14,059 nucleotides of DNA from JAZLIT01 sp045617525 (GTDB lineage: Bacteria > Bacillota > Bacilli > Bacillales_A > Planococcaceae): contig JAZLIT010000121.1 in the NCBI GenBank assembly GCA_045617525.1, positions 1-14,059 of the forward strand. Reading direction: 5' to 3'. The notes under the pieces are model-generated. The model had not been told where the DNA came from and ran no database searches. It worked only from the letters and a program-made list of their open reading frames with translations. Position numbers and translations under genes: made by a program. Below are positions 6,983 to 12,626 of the stretch, one piece after another (positions within the stretch are counted from its first letter, which is position 1; each line of letters begins with the position of its first letter).

Positions 6983-7457
6983 ATTTTGTAAAAGTAGAGA
7001 TGCAAGACGGGGTAGCAATGGACTTGCGCTGCATGTGATATTCATATGGCCAGCAGCACGGCAAAAATGGGCTTGACTGAAACCGCGCTTGGCATCATTC
7101 CAGGAGCAGGCGGGACACAGCGTCTTCCTCGTCTAATGGGTTTAGCAAAGGCAAAAGAGCTAATTTACACTACCCGCCGTCTGTCAGCGGAGGAAGCTTA
7201 TCAGTACGGGATTATTGAGCACATTGCCGAGCCGGGAAAACTGCTTGAACAGGCAAGGGAGCTTGCGTACGAAATGCCAAAAATGCACCGCTTTCACTCA
7301 TACAGGCAAAAACGGCGATCAATTAGGGGATGCAGACAGATATTTCTACCGGTCTAAATCGAATCATTGGCATATCGCAATTTACTGCATACGGAAGACC
7401 GACTAGAAGGATTAGGCTTTCCGGGAAAAACGTTCACCAGCTTACAGTGGAAAATAA
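6976..7457 (+). pseudogene. yngF: Enoyl-CoA hydratase (methylglutaconyl-CoA hydratase, YngF-like), destroyed
   Basis: The expected start is at 6976 (MLNFVKVEMQDGVAM), but after about 14 codons the reading jumps to a sequence normally found more than a third of the way through the protein. ACDIHMASSTAKMGLTETAL from 7032 and GIIPGAGGTQRLPRLMG that follows are typical crotonase sequence. Compared with the usual length near 260 residues, roughly 80-95 codons are gone, including the segment with the first oxyanion-hole residues. More lesions follow: a missing base near 7030; a missing A near 7277, before APLSLIQAKTAIN; an in-frame TAG after AIN; a lost base near 7353; and lost bases near 7416. The true end AFREKRSPAYSGK is still readable, closing at TAA 7455-7457. 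The normal product hydrates 3-methylglutaconyl-CoA to HMG-CoA, linking the carboxylase to the lyase. Confidence 0.93.
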
Positions 7458-7473
7458 AAGGGGGATGGGAGAA

Positions 7474-9012
7474 ATGATAGAATTGACAGTTGAAAACAAA
7501 CACCAAGAAATGAAGGATACCGTGTTAAAGGGCGGTCATGAAAAGTATCACAGAAAAAATAAGGAACAGGGAAAATTATTTGTTCGTGAGCGTCTGGAGC
7601 TGCTATTTGATGAAGGGCTACAGGCAGAGGACGGAACGTTTTCCAATGTACTTGCAGGTGACCTACCTGCAGACGGCGTCGTCACGGGTATCGGGAAAAT
7701 TCATGGACGGACTGTATGTGTAATGGCAAATGATTCAACGGTCAAAGCGGGCTCTTGGGGAAAGCGAACGGTTGAGAAAATTATCCGTATCCAGGAGACG
7801 GCTGAAAAGCTTAATGTCCCGCTACTTTATTTAGTGGACTCATCAGGTGCCCGTATTACGGATCAACTGGAGATGTTCCCTGGTCGTCGAGGAGCAGGCC
7901 GCATCTTTTACAATCAGGTCAAATTATCCGGTCGCATCCCGCAAATTTGTCTATTATTCGGACCTTCAGCAGCAGGTGGTGCGTATATTCCCGCTTTCTG
8001 TGATGTTGTGGTCATGGTGGAAGGGAATGCTTCCATGTACTTAGGATCACCGCGTATGGCGGAGATGGTAATCGGGGAAAAGGTCGATATTGAAACGATG
8101 GGCGGGGCAAAAATGCACTGTTCAGTTTCAGGCTGTGGCGATGTACTGGCGAAAACAGAGGAAGAGGCAATTGCCTACGCAAGACAATACATCAGCTACT
8201 TCCCAGACAACTTTAAAAATAAGCCGAATGTGGAAGTGCCAAAACTGCCTGCAACGTTTGAAAAGTCGATTGTGGAAATCATCCCTGCTAACCAAAATGC
8301 AGCGTTCAATATGTACGATTTAATTGACCGTATTATTGACGAAGGCTCATTCTGTGAGGTGAAGAAGCTGTTTGCTGCTGAAATCATCACAGGATTTGCG
8401 CGCATTAATGGCCAATCTGTCGGCATTATCGCCAATCAACCACGCGTTAAAGGTGGCGTGTTATTCCATGATTCAGCAGATAAGGCTGCAAAATTCATCA
8501 GCCTATGTGATGCGTTCCACATTCCGTTAATCTTCCTAGCAGACGTGCCTGGATTTATGATCGGTACACAAGTAGAGAAGATGGGGATTATACGCCATGG
8601 CGCGAAAATGATCTTTGCGATGAGTGAGGCAACAGTACCGAAAATCACGGTTATTGTCCGCAAGGCATATGGCGCTGGACTTTATGCAATGGCAGGCCCA
8701 GCATTTGAACCGGATGTATGCATTGCATTAACAGGTGCACAAATCGCTGTAATGGGACCGGAAGCAGCTGTCAATGCGGTATATGCGAATAAAATTGCAG
8801 CATTGCCAAAAGAAGAGCAGGCCGCATTTATCGATCAGAAGCGGGAAGAGTACCGGGAGGAAATCGATGTGTACCGTCTGGCATCGGAGTTGATCATTGA
8901 TGATGTGATTGAACCGAACGAACTGCGCAAGACACTGGAGATTCGCCTCGATGCTTACAAATCAAAAAAACTGACATTCACAGAACGCAAGCATGGTGTC
9001 AGTCCGGTATAA
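7474..9012 (+). CDS. yngE: Acyl-CoA carboxylase carboxyltransferase subunit (probably 3-methylcrotonyl-CoA carboxylase beta)
   Basis: This 512-residue crotonase-fold carboxyltransferase moves carboxyl from biotin to the acyl-CoA. Landmarks are the N-terminal half with VDSSGARI (121-128), FGPSAAGGAYIPAFCD (162-177) and ASMYLGSPRM (186-195), then the C-terminal half with FLADVPGFMIG (354-364), GIIRHGAK (371-378) and KAYGAGLYAMAGPAFEPD (397-414). Length and motifs match the methylcrotonyl/propionyl-CoA beta-subunit family. I start at ATG 7474, which has AAAGGGGG 9 bases upstream and gives the family's normal length. The frame is open back to 7330, but those codons belong to the out-of-frame end of the hydratase pseudogene. 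The gene ends at TAA 9010-9012, before two terminators. Confidence 0.93.
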   Translation: MIELTVENKHQEMKDTVLKGGHEKYHRKNKEQGKLFVRERLELLFDEGLQAEDGTFSNVLAGDLPADGVVTGIGKIHGRTVCVMANDSTVKAGSWGKRTVEKIIRIQETAEKLNVPLLYLVDSSGARITDQLEMFPGRRGAGRIFYNQVKLSGRIPQICLLFGPSAAGGAYIPAFCDVVVMVEGNASMYLGSPRMAEMVIGEKVDIETMGGAKMHCSVSGCGDVLAKTEEEAIAYARQYISYFPDNFKNKPNVEVPKLPATFEKSIVEIIPANQNAAFNMYDLIDRIIDEGSFCEVKKLFAAEIITGFARINGQSVGIIANQPRVKGGVLFHDSADKAAKFISLCDAFHIPLIFLADVPGFMIGTQVEKMGIIRHGAKMIFAMSEATVPKITVIVRKAYGAGLYAMAGPAFEPDVCIALTGAQIAVMGPEAAVNAVYANKIAALPKEEQAAFIDQKREEYREEIDVYRLASELIIDDVIEPNELRKTLEIRLDAYKSKKLTFTERKHGVSPV

Positions 9013-9030
9013 TCCTATAACGGAACTAAA

Positions 9031-9076
9031 AAAAGGGCTAGCCTCGCTTGTTAGTAGCGGTGTTAGTCTTTTGCAT
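9031..9076 (+). terminator. Rho-independent terminator after the catabolic operon
   Basis: AAAAGGGCTAGCCTCGCT (9031-9048) can pair with AGCGGTGTTAGTCTTTT (9056-9072), with some G-U pairs and a small internal loop, around the loop TGTTAGT. The right arm ends in a run of four T. It lies about 20 bases after the carboxyltransferase stop. Confidence 0.65.
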
Positions 9077-9100
9077 TTAGTAAAAACGAACATCAAGATA

Positions 9101-9137
9101 AATGAGCTGGGAGATACAAATCTTAGCTCATTTTTTT
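9101..9137 (+). terminator. Second, stronger terminator after the operon
   Basis: AATGAGCT (9101-9108) pairs with AGCTCATT (9125-9132). Inside, AGAT and ATCT pair around an ACAA loop. Seven T follow at 9131-9137. This is a textbook intrinsic terminator and backs up the one at 9031. Confidence 0.8.
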
Positions 9138-9163
9138 GCTGTGCACAAAATTGATTTCCATTA

Positions 9164-9245
9164 CAGGGACGCTTTCCACGGGCGTGGACTGAGCCTGTAG
9201 TCTCAGTCGTCACGCTATTCCCGTAGGAGTCGCCCTTCCATGCCA
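9164..9245. repeat. Structured intergenic repeat of a kind common in Bacillales
   Basis: The stretch from GGGACGCTTTCCACGGGCG to CCCGTAGGAGTCGCCCTTCC is a long imperfect inverted repeat: GCGTG and CACGC (9211-9215) enclose GGACTGAG (9186-9193) and CTCAGTC (9202-9208), and outer ACGGG pairs with CCCGT. I recall very similar sequence (GGAAAGCGTCC...; ...GGAGTCGCCTTCC) as a frequent intergenic repeat in Bacillaceae genomes. It carries no gene. Its left/right extent is estimated, and it directly abuts the end of the broken HExxH gene at 9243. Confidence 0.6.
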
Positions 9246-9455
9246 ACATTAAAAAGCTGCTTTTTTGTTAATTGTTGTGCTCGTTCTAGATTAACGGGCT
9301 GAGGTAGAGAAAAATAAATAAAAAGGGACATATACGTTGAACGCATTCTCTTTACAACCATACTTACTATACATAAGCCCATGACCTACTTCATGTAATC
9401 AGATGACCAAATAAAGTGCCACGTAACCTACTAAAGCATATAAAAATAACGTCAT
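9243..9455 (-). pseudogene. Broken small membrane protein with HExxH motif (M50-like metalloprotease?)
   Basis: On the minus strand an ATG at 9455, preceded by GGAGGT (9464-9469), starts MTLFLYALVGYVALYLVI, a hydrophobic helix. A TGA follows at codon 19, and the same frame resumes LHEVGHGLMYSKYGC and ENAFNVYVPFYLFFSTSA. H21-E-V-G-H25 is an HExxH zinc-binding motif at the end of a membrane segment, as in site-2-protease-like proteins. After STSA a 1-base shift is needed to continue PVNLERAQQLTKKQLFNVG, which runs into the repeat element at 9164-9245. A good start and ribosome binding site, one nonsense codon, one frameshift and loss of the 3' end at the repeat together indicate a recently killed gene. 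The family name is an inference from the motif. Confidence 0.6.
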
Positions 9456-9539
9456 TTTTTACTACCTCCAATTTCAACACGAATAATTTTTTCATAACCT
9501 ATAATCTACATCCCGTTACAATTAATAGTGTATATTGGT

Positions 9540-9589
9540 AAAAGAGGAACAAAAAGTGTTTGATTTATAATTATATGTTCCCCTTTTTA
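9540..9589. terminator. Inverted repeat, probable bidirectional terminator
   Basis: AAAAGAGGAACA (about 9540-9551) pairs with TGTTCCCCTTTT (about 9576-9587) across a 24-base AT-rich loop. It is followed by T on the plus strand and by T (plus-strand A) on the minus strand. No intact gene clearly reads into it from either side. Confidence 0.4.
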
Positions 9590-9750
9590 GCAGGTCGATT
9601 TTGTTAAAGGCAGTTTATATGTATGCATTGACAATATCCGCTCTGAACACTTCTCTAAAGTTGTACTTCTTATACGTTATATTGTCATTATAGTTTCATG
9701 TAAATGAAAATTAGAATTGAATATAACGTCCCCAAATCGTTGCTTGGGGG
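9590..9750. other. Non-coding spacer with two further inverted repeats
   Basis: I find no gene here. TGACAATAT (9629-9637) is repeated in inverted form as ATATTGTCA (9679-9687), 41 bases apart. TCCCCAA (9729-9735) pairs with TTGGGG (9744-9749) just before the hairpin repeat at 9751. Neither is tied to a neighbouring gene. Confidence 0.3.
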
Positions 9751-9803
9751 AGTACCGGTGAAGAAACAGTTCTATTATTTCTTCATCCGGTCTTTTTTGA
9801 TTT
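9751..9803. repeat. Dispersed hairpin repeat, copy 1
   Basis: AGTACCGGTGAAGAAACAGT and onward to TTTCTTCATCCGGT, followed by CTTTTTTGATTT, forms a long near-perfect hairpin. Copy 2 lies at 10876-10930 in the same orientation with only a few differences. The T-rich 3' flank is conserved in both copies, so each could act as a plus-strand terminator, or the unit may be a small repeated palindrome. Confidence 0.8.
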
Positions 9804-9885
9804 AAAATTCTCTAATACGATCGTTTTCAGTCTGAAGCTCGGTGATACGTGCGTTATATGTATCGGGCTTGGCTTGCAACTTCTC
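9802..9885 (-). pseudogene. Possible C-terminal remnant of a coiled-coil protein
   Basis: The minus strand from 9885 to TAA 9802-9804 reads EKLQAKPDTYNARITELQTE and then NDRIREF, a strongly heptad-like, hydrophilic tail. It has no start codon and is preceded by a stop. It ends immediately beside the hairpin repeat. I do not recognise the parent protein, and 27 codons of open frame could arise by chance, though the composition is protein-like. Confidence 0.3.
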
Positions 9886-9965
9886 TTAAGCTTTTGGAAA
9901 AATAACTTATGAAATATATTATATTTTAAAAAATGTTAATATATGTTTATAAAGGTGGTGACAAT

Positions 9966-10388
9966 ATGACCTATCATTCAAAAAGAGATTACTTAAATTT
10001 TTTTTTAGTTACGTTTTTAGCAATCGTTGCTTTTTTTAACCCAGTTACTGTACCAACGTTAAAGGTTCTATGTGTACTTGCATCAATCTTCACGTTCTAT
10101 TTCGCTATGACTATATATACAGCAACTATTGATAGGGACTCTATTCAATATACGCGAAAGTTTTTCTCCTTTACGATTTCACAGCGATTCGTACCTGTCG
10201 AATCGATTGAGAAAATCGAAAAAATTAGATTTACAATGAAGCTGCACCAAAAAGACGGAAAAAGCATTCATTTCGCAATGTACACACCTGAATTCATTTC
10301 AAAAATAGAGGAATTTTGTGCCCAACATGGGATTCTAATTGAAGTGAAAGAATCTAAGAAAAAAGCTGGTTTCAATAAAAATAATTAA
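9966..10388 (+). CDS. Small membrane protein with a possible PH-like cytoplasmic domain, function unknown
   Basis: This 140-residue protein starts at ATG 9966 behind AAAGGTGGTG (9951-9960); an upstream ATG at 9933 has no ribosome binding site. Residues about 9-26 and 31-54 are hydrophobic, with a central NPVTVP turn, predicting two membrane helices. The remainder (about 55-127) is an alternating-strand soluble region ending in a helix (FISKIEEFCAQHG), preceded by TIDRDSIQYTRKFFSFTISQ and VPVESIEKIEKI. That arrangement, two helices then strands where a YTRKFF-type strand precedes an I-x-KIEKI strand, resembles bacterial PH-domain proteins. A lysine-rich tail follows. It stands alone among non-coding repeats. 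The family call is tentative; that it is a real gene is well supported. Confidence 0.75.
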   Translation: MTYHSKRDYLNFFLVTFLAIVAFFNPVTVPTLKVLCVLASIFTFYFAMTIYTATIDRDSIQYTRKFFSFTISQRFVPVESIEKIEKIRFTMKLHQKDGKSIHFAMYTPEFISKIEEFCAQHGILIEVKESKKKAGFNKNN

Positions 10389-10401
10389 ATGGAGGGAAAA
10401 C

Positions 10402-10482
10402 ATGCGTTACTTAGGTCGGTGTTCTTTGCAATATCATAGTACAGAGTTTTGCAATGGACAGCGCAGAGTAGTGCAAGCCTAA
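10402..10482 (+). CDS. Very short open frame with a strong ribosome binding site, probably an interrupted gene start
   Basis: GGAGGG (10391-10396) lies 5 bases before ATG 10402, and 26 codons follow (MRYLGRCSLQYHST...). The ribosome binding site is better than for many real genes and comes right after the membrane-protein stop, as for a second operon gene. After about ten codons the frame enters the inverted-repeat element, so the natural gene may have been cut. No family is recognised. Confidence 0.25.
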   Translation: MRYLGRCSLQYHSTEFCNGQRRVVQA

Positions 10483-10648
10483 AATACATAGGCATTAGGT
10501 CTGGATTTGACATGGAGTGGCGTACATAGAAGCCTGTTCCGTGGCAAAGCCAGCTATGGATAGAGCTGGCTTCCTGGCTCTATGACTGTGTGCAGAGTCT
10601 CCTTGTCAAATCACATTAGTCCTCTATAAAAACTATTGCAAAACTCTG
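10442..10648. ncRNA. Candidate structured RNA or MITE: about 207 bases of nested inverted repeats
   Basis: Five helices nest in order. P1: CAGAGTTTTGCAAT (10442-10455) with ATTGCAAAACTCTG (10635-10648), perfect 14 bp. P2: GCCTA (10477-10481) with TAGGC (10489-10493). P3: GATTTGACATGGAG (10504-10517) with CTCCTTGTCAAATC (10599-10612), one mismatch. P4: CATAGAAGCC (10525-10534) with GGCTCTATG (10576-10584), one bulge. P5: AAGCCAGCT (10547-10555) with AGCTGGCTT (10564-10572), loop of 8. The 3' strand of P1 could instead pair with TTTGCAAT at 10657-10664. The 11-base direct repeat TCTTTGCAATA flanks the unit at 10423-10433 and 10655-10665. It matches no RNA class I can name, and the strand is undetermined. 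The same structure fits a miniature transposable element. Confidence 0.45.
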
Positions 10649-10875
10649 CAGAAGTCTTTGCAATAGTGTGTATTCTAATTTTGCAAAATGGTAGAGAAAG
10701 AGAAGAAAAGCCGTTGGTGGAAGTTCGGGAGGTAAACCTGATTAAGGTATGGGGGCAAGAAGGATTTCAGGTTAAAACCCTAGGAATCTCGGCTCGCTTA
10801 GACGATGATATATCAGGTATATCTGGTATATGAATAGATATAGATGCTATATCGTCAAAACTCAAAGTATATATG
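10649..10875 (+). other. Spacer with a doubtful short open frame, no gene supported
   Basis: A frame runs to a TGA at 10831-10833 and includes VEVREVNLIKVWGQEGFQVK followed by TLGISARLDDDISGISGI. It has no credible start outside the repeat element and no recognised relatives. The end (from 10800) is built of AT-rich near-repeats (ATATCAGGTATATCTGGTATAT), and GACGAT (10801-10806) can pair with ATCGTC (10852-10857). It may be the tail of the gene interrupted at 10402, but the link is weak. Confidence 0.2.
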
Positions 10876-10930
10876 AGTACCGGTGAAGAAACAGTTCTAA
10901 ATTGTTTCTTCATCCGGTACTTTTTGATTT
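10876..10930. repeat. Dispersed hairpin repeat, copy 2
   Basis: GTACCGGTGAAGAAACA (10877-10893) pairs with TGTTTCTTCATCCGGTAC (10903-10920), giving a near-perfect 16-17 bp stem, followed by TTTTTGATTT. It is almost identical to copy 1 at 9751-9803, including the T-rich flank. Confidence 0.85.
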
Positions 10931-10935
10931 GAGCT

Positions 10936-11119
10936 AAAGTGTAGGCTAGGCGGCTACCAATATACATATGGCTTAGATGAAACTCTCCTGCTGTTCGTCT
11001 TCTTCAAATAGAGCCGGCGAATCTCTTTGTGAAGGGTATTGAGGCCATGATACCGTGTCTTATAAGTGTTAAATGGACACAGTACATTATTGTAATTAGT
11101 TGCTATCACGTTTTGAATT
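10936..11119. other. Unassigned spacer, possibly decayed minus-strand coding sequence
   Basis: No gene is supported. The minus strand has protein-like stretches in more than one frame: one reads YHGLNTLHKEIRRLYLKKTN before a stop, another contains HLTLIRHG. Neither has a start with a ribosome binding site or a clear end, and I cannot choose between them. Confidence 0.2.
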
Positions 11120-11165
11120 ACTCATAAAAAAGCCACTGCATAGAAGCGCAGTGGCAAATGAGTTA
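11120..11165 (-). terminator. Terminator of the decayed minus-strand genes
   Basis: GCCACTGC (11132-11139) pairs perfectly with GCAGTGGC (11148-11155), and outer ACTCAT (11120-11125) pairs with ATGAGT (11158-11163). Six A at 11126-11131 become a T-run on the minus strand after the main stem. It follows directly on the stop codon of the minus-strand pseudogene at 11163, supporting that this was once a real transcription unit. Confidence 0.7.
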
Positions 11166-11465
11166 TAAATTTGATTGGATCTCTGATGCATTGGGATAAT
11201 AAAGCTCTCTACGTAAGCACACATCTTTATACGTCAATGTCTCGGCCTTAAAGCGAAACTAAATCTCGTCATCTGCCATCACGCCATGCGTTTTTCGTAC
11301 AATGCCCCAGCGGTTATACGCTTGCATACCAAGGCTTTCAAGTAATTCATCCGCATTCGCACGTGTCGGAGGGAGCGTACGCCACTTGATCCACTTTTTG
11401 CTATTTACAGGCTATAAATCGACGGTCGCAATAATATCGTCCATCCACATCACATCAAATTTCAT
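11163..11465 (-). pseudogene. Small unrecognised protein gene with two internal stops
   Basis: The minus strand from ATG 11465 gives a 100-codon frame ending TAA 11163-11165, broken only by two TAG codons, at codons 18 and 69. The three open parts are MKFDVMWMDDIIATVDL, then PVNSKKWIKWRTLPPTRANA continuing DELLESLGMQAYNRWGIVRK and THGVMADDEI, then FRFKAETLTYKDV and onward. The second TAG sits where Trp would suit (DDEI-W-FRF), so TGG to TAG is likely. It keeps one frame and a matching terminator, so decay is recent. I do not recognise the family with confidence; the LGxxxYNxxxIVRKTHG layout faintly recalls small proteins encoded beside HipA-like kinases in Firmicutes, from memory only. Confidence 0.5.
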
Positions 11466-11469
11466 GGTA

Positions 11470-11574
11470 TTATTCATCTATTTTCGTATTAAATGGTTTT
11501 TCTTCATAATTCGTCACATCATATTGCCCAATGGTTTGATAGTTCTCATGCGCTGTATTGGGATTTTGTTTAGG
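11470..11574 (-). pseudogene. Tail of an unrecognised gene, joined to the peptidase start
   Basis: A minus-strand frame ending TAA 11470-11472 reads PKQNPNTAHENYQTIGQYDV and TNYEEKPFNTKIDE. It has no start of its own: the upstream side fuses at about 11565-11574 with the duplicated first codons of the S66 peptidase gene in another frame. The next gene starts only 4 bases after its stop, as in an operon. It is read here as the 3' end of a gene whose 5' part was replaced at the repeat junction. Confidence 0.35.
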
Positions 11575-11926
11575 TGTTTAAACATAAAAATAAACCTTTC
11601 TGAACATTTTGATTTTATTATAACGAAATAAAGTTTAGTTGTTACATAAAATCCCGAATTATATATTATCCAAATTATTTAAAAGAACCGTTATTTGATT
11701 TATACTGTATAAAAATGGTATTTTGTTATTTATATTTTAGCGTACTGAAGAAAGGTGGAGATATGTAATGAACATCATTAATTTAGAATCAAACGCGAAG
11801 AAAGTTAAATATACTTATATCGATAATGATTCCAATACGATTTGCTTTATGCTGTCAGGGGCAGGCTATACATATGAAAAGCCGCTACTGTATTATTCGA
11901 CAATGAAGATGATAGAAAATAAGATT
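11574..11926 (+). repeat. Right copy of the long direct repeat
   Basis: The homologous stretch comprises the first codons of the S66 peptidase (minus strand, ATG at 11585), the spacer, and the hydrolase up to codon 53. The peptidase is cut after about six codons here, while the hydrolase is complete. The right copy keeps about 160 bases (roughly 11640-11800) missing from the left copy at 356-550. Confidence 0.9.
11639..11667 (+). promoter_or_regulatory. Possible sigma-A promoter of the alpha/beta hydrolase gene
   Basis: TTGTTA (11639-11644) and TATATT (11662-11667) are separated by 17 bases, each matching four or five of six consensus positions. It lies about 100 bases upstream of the hydrolase start. 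This whole segment is deleted from the left repeat copy. Confidence 0.35.
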
Positions 11927-12409
11927 GATGTTGTCCAAATTCACTATTCTTATGATGTTAATAATTTAAAAAAGGATACAAAGAATTTTATTCATCTCAT
12001 GGTAGGGGATGTTGAATCTGTTGTTGAAGAGGTCCTTGCTGCTAAACGGTATGAGAAAATCCTATTCATAGGAAAATCATTAGGCACACTACCCATCAGT
12101 TATAAATACGGACTTAACAGTGATTACTCAACTGCTAAATTAATTCTCTTAACACCTTTACTAAAACTAGAGGGCTTTTTAGAAAATGTATTGGTAAGTA
12201 AAAATGATCTATTAATGGTCATTGGCACGAAAGATTATCATTTTGTCGAAGAAAACATTGTGGAGCTTCATATGAAGAAAAATTTAGATTTAATAGAAGT
12301 AGAGGAAGCGAATCACTCTTTAGAGATAGAGCCAACTAATACTATGGAGTCCTTAAAAGTAATGTCAAAAATAATGGAGGCAATTCATCAATTTACGTCC
12401 AGGGATTAA
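11768..12409 (+). CDS. Alpha/beta-hydrolase family protein, substrate unknown
   Basis: This 213-residue protein has the hydrolase order of catalytic parts: a first strand and oxyanion region CFMLSGAGYTYEKPL (26-40), the nucleophile elbow FIGKSLGTLP (100-109) with S104, the acid in VIGTKDYHF (D156) and the base in ANHSLE (H183). The full triad is present, so it should be active, probably as a cytosolic esterase- or thioesterase-like enzyme; the substrate cannot be read from the sequence. AAAGGTGGAG (11752-11761) precedes ATG 11768. It lies divergent from the truncated peptidase start at 11585, and a broken paralogous fragment lies at 421-550. It has AT-rich codons, unlike the more GC-rich catabolic operon. 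A terminator-like hairpin follows. Confidence 0.85.
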   Translation: MNIINLESNAKKVKYTYIDNDSNTICFMLSGAGYTYEKPLLYYSTMKMIENKIDVVQIHYSYDVNNLKKDTKNFIHLMVGDVESVVEEVLAAKRYEKILFIGKSLGTLPISYKYGLNSDYSTAKLILLTPLLKLEGFLENVLVSKNDLLMVIGTKDYHFVEENIVELHMKKNLDLIEVEEANHSLEIEPTNTMESLKVMSKIMEAIHQFTSRD

Positions 12410-12454
12410 AAATGTTTGGGAATAAAATATTCAGTTCATATATTAATAAAGATT

Positions 12455-12491
12455 AGATGACTTCTACTGAAACTAAGGATTCATCTTTTTT
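12455..12491 (+). terminator. Probable terminator after the hydrolase
   Basis: AGATGA (12455-12460) pairs with TCATCT (12481-12486), with CTT/AAG adding weak inner pairing, and T continues to 12491. The loop is long and the stem short, so strength is uncertain. Confidence 0.5.
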
Positions 12492-12498
12492 GAGTCAA

Positions 12499-12527
12499 TT
12501 GCATTTAATGAAGTGAAATAATATGAA
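12499..12527 (+). promoter_or_regulatory. Possible promoter of the lipoprotein gene
   Basis: TTGCAT (12499-12504) and TATGAA (12522-12527) are spaced by 17 bases, just after the hydrolase terminator and about 100 bases before the lipoprotein start. The -10 match is modest. Confidence 0.3.
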
Positions 12528-12626
12528 ATATGCTACACATTATTAATGGTTGAATATTCTGTAAAAAGAGCGTTGCTTGATTCGATTTGCTTAGTTCTTA
12601 TTAACACAAAGGGAGTTGATAGCTGG

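Noticed and set aside
10442..10648. Retron ncRNA, group II intron or HEARO-type RNA
   Set aside because: No reverse transcriptase or nuclease gene lies nearby, and I see no class-specific motifs; left as an unclassified structured element.
9751..10930. Possible CRISPR array from the repeated hairpins
   Set aside because: Only two copies, 1.1 kb apart, with no regular spacers and no cas genes.
10998..11094. Minus-strand stretch with HLTLIRHG, suggestive of a histidine phosphatase
   Set aside because: The match is limited to a few residues, the next family motifs are absent, and a competing frame over the same bases looks equally protein-like.
11302..11631. Plus-strand frame of 109 codons
   Set aside because: It runs antisense to the decayed minus-strand genes and across the peptidase spacer, with no ribosome binding site and unlikely composition.
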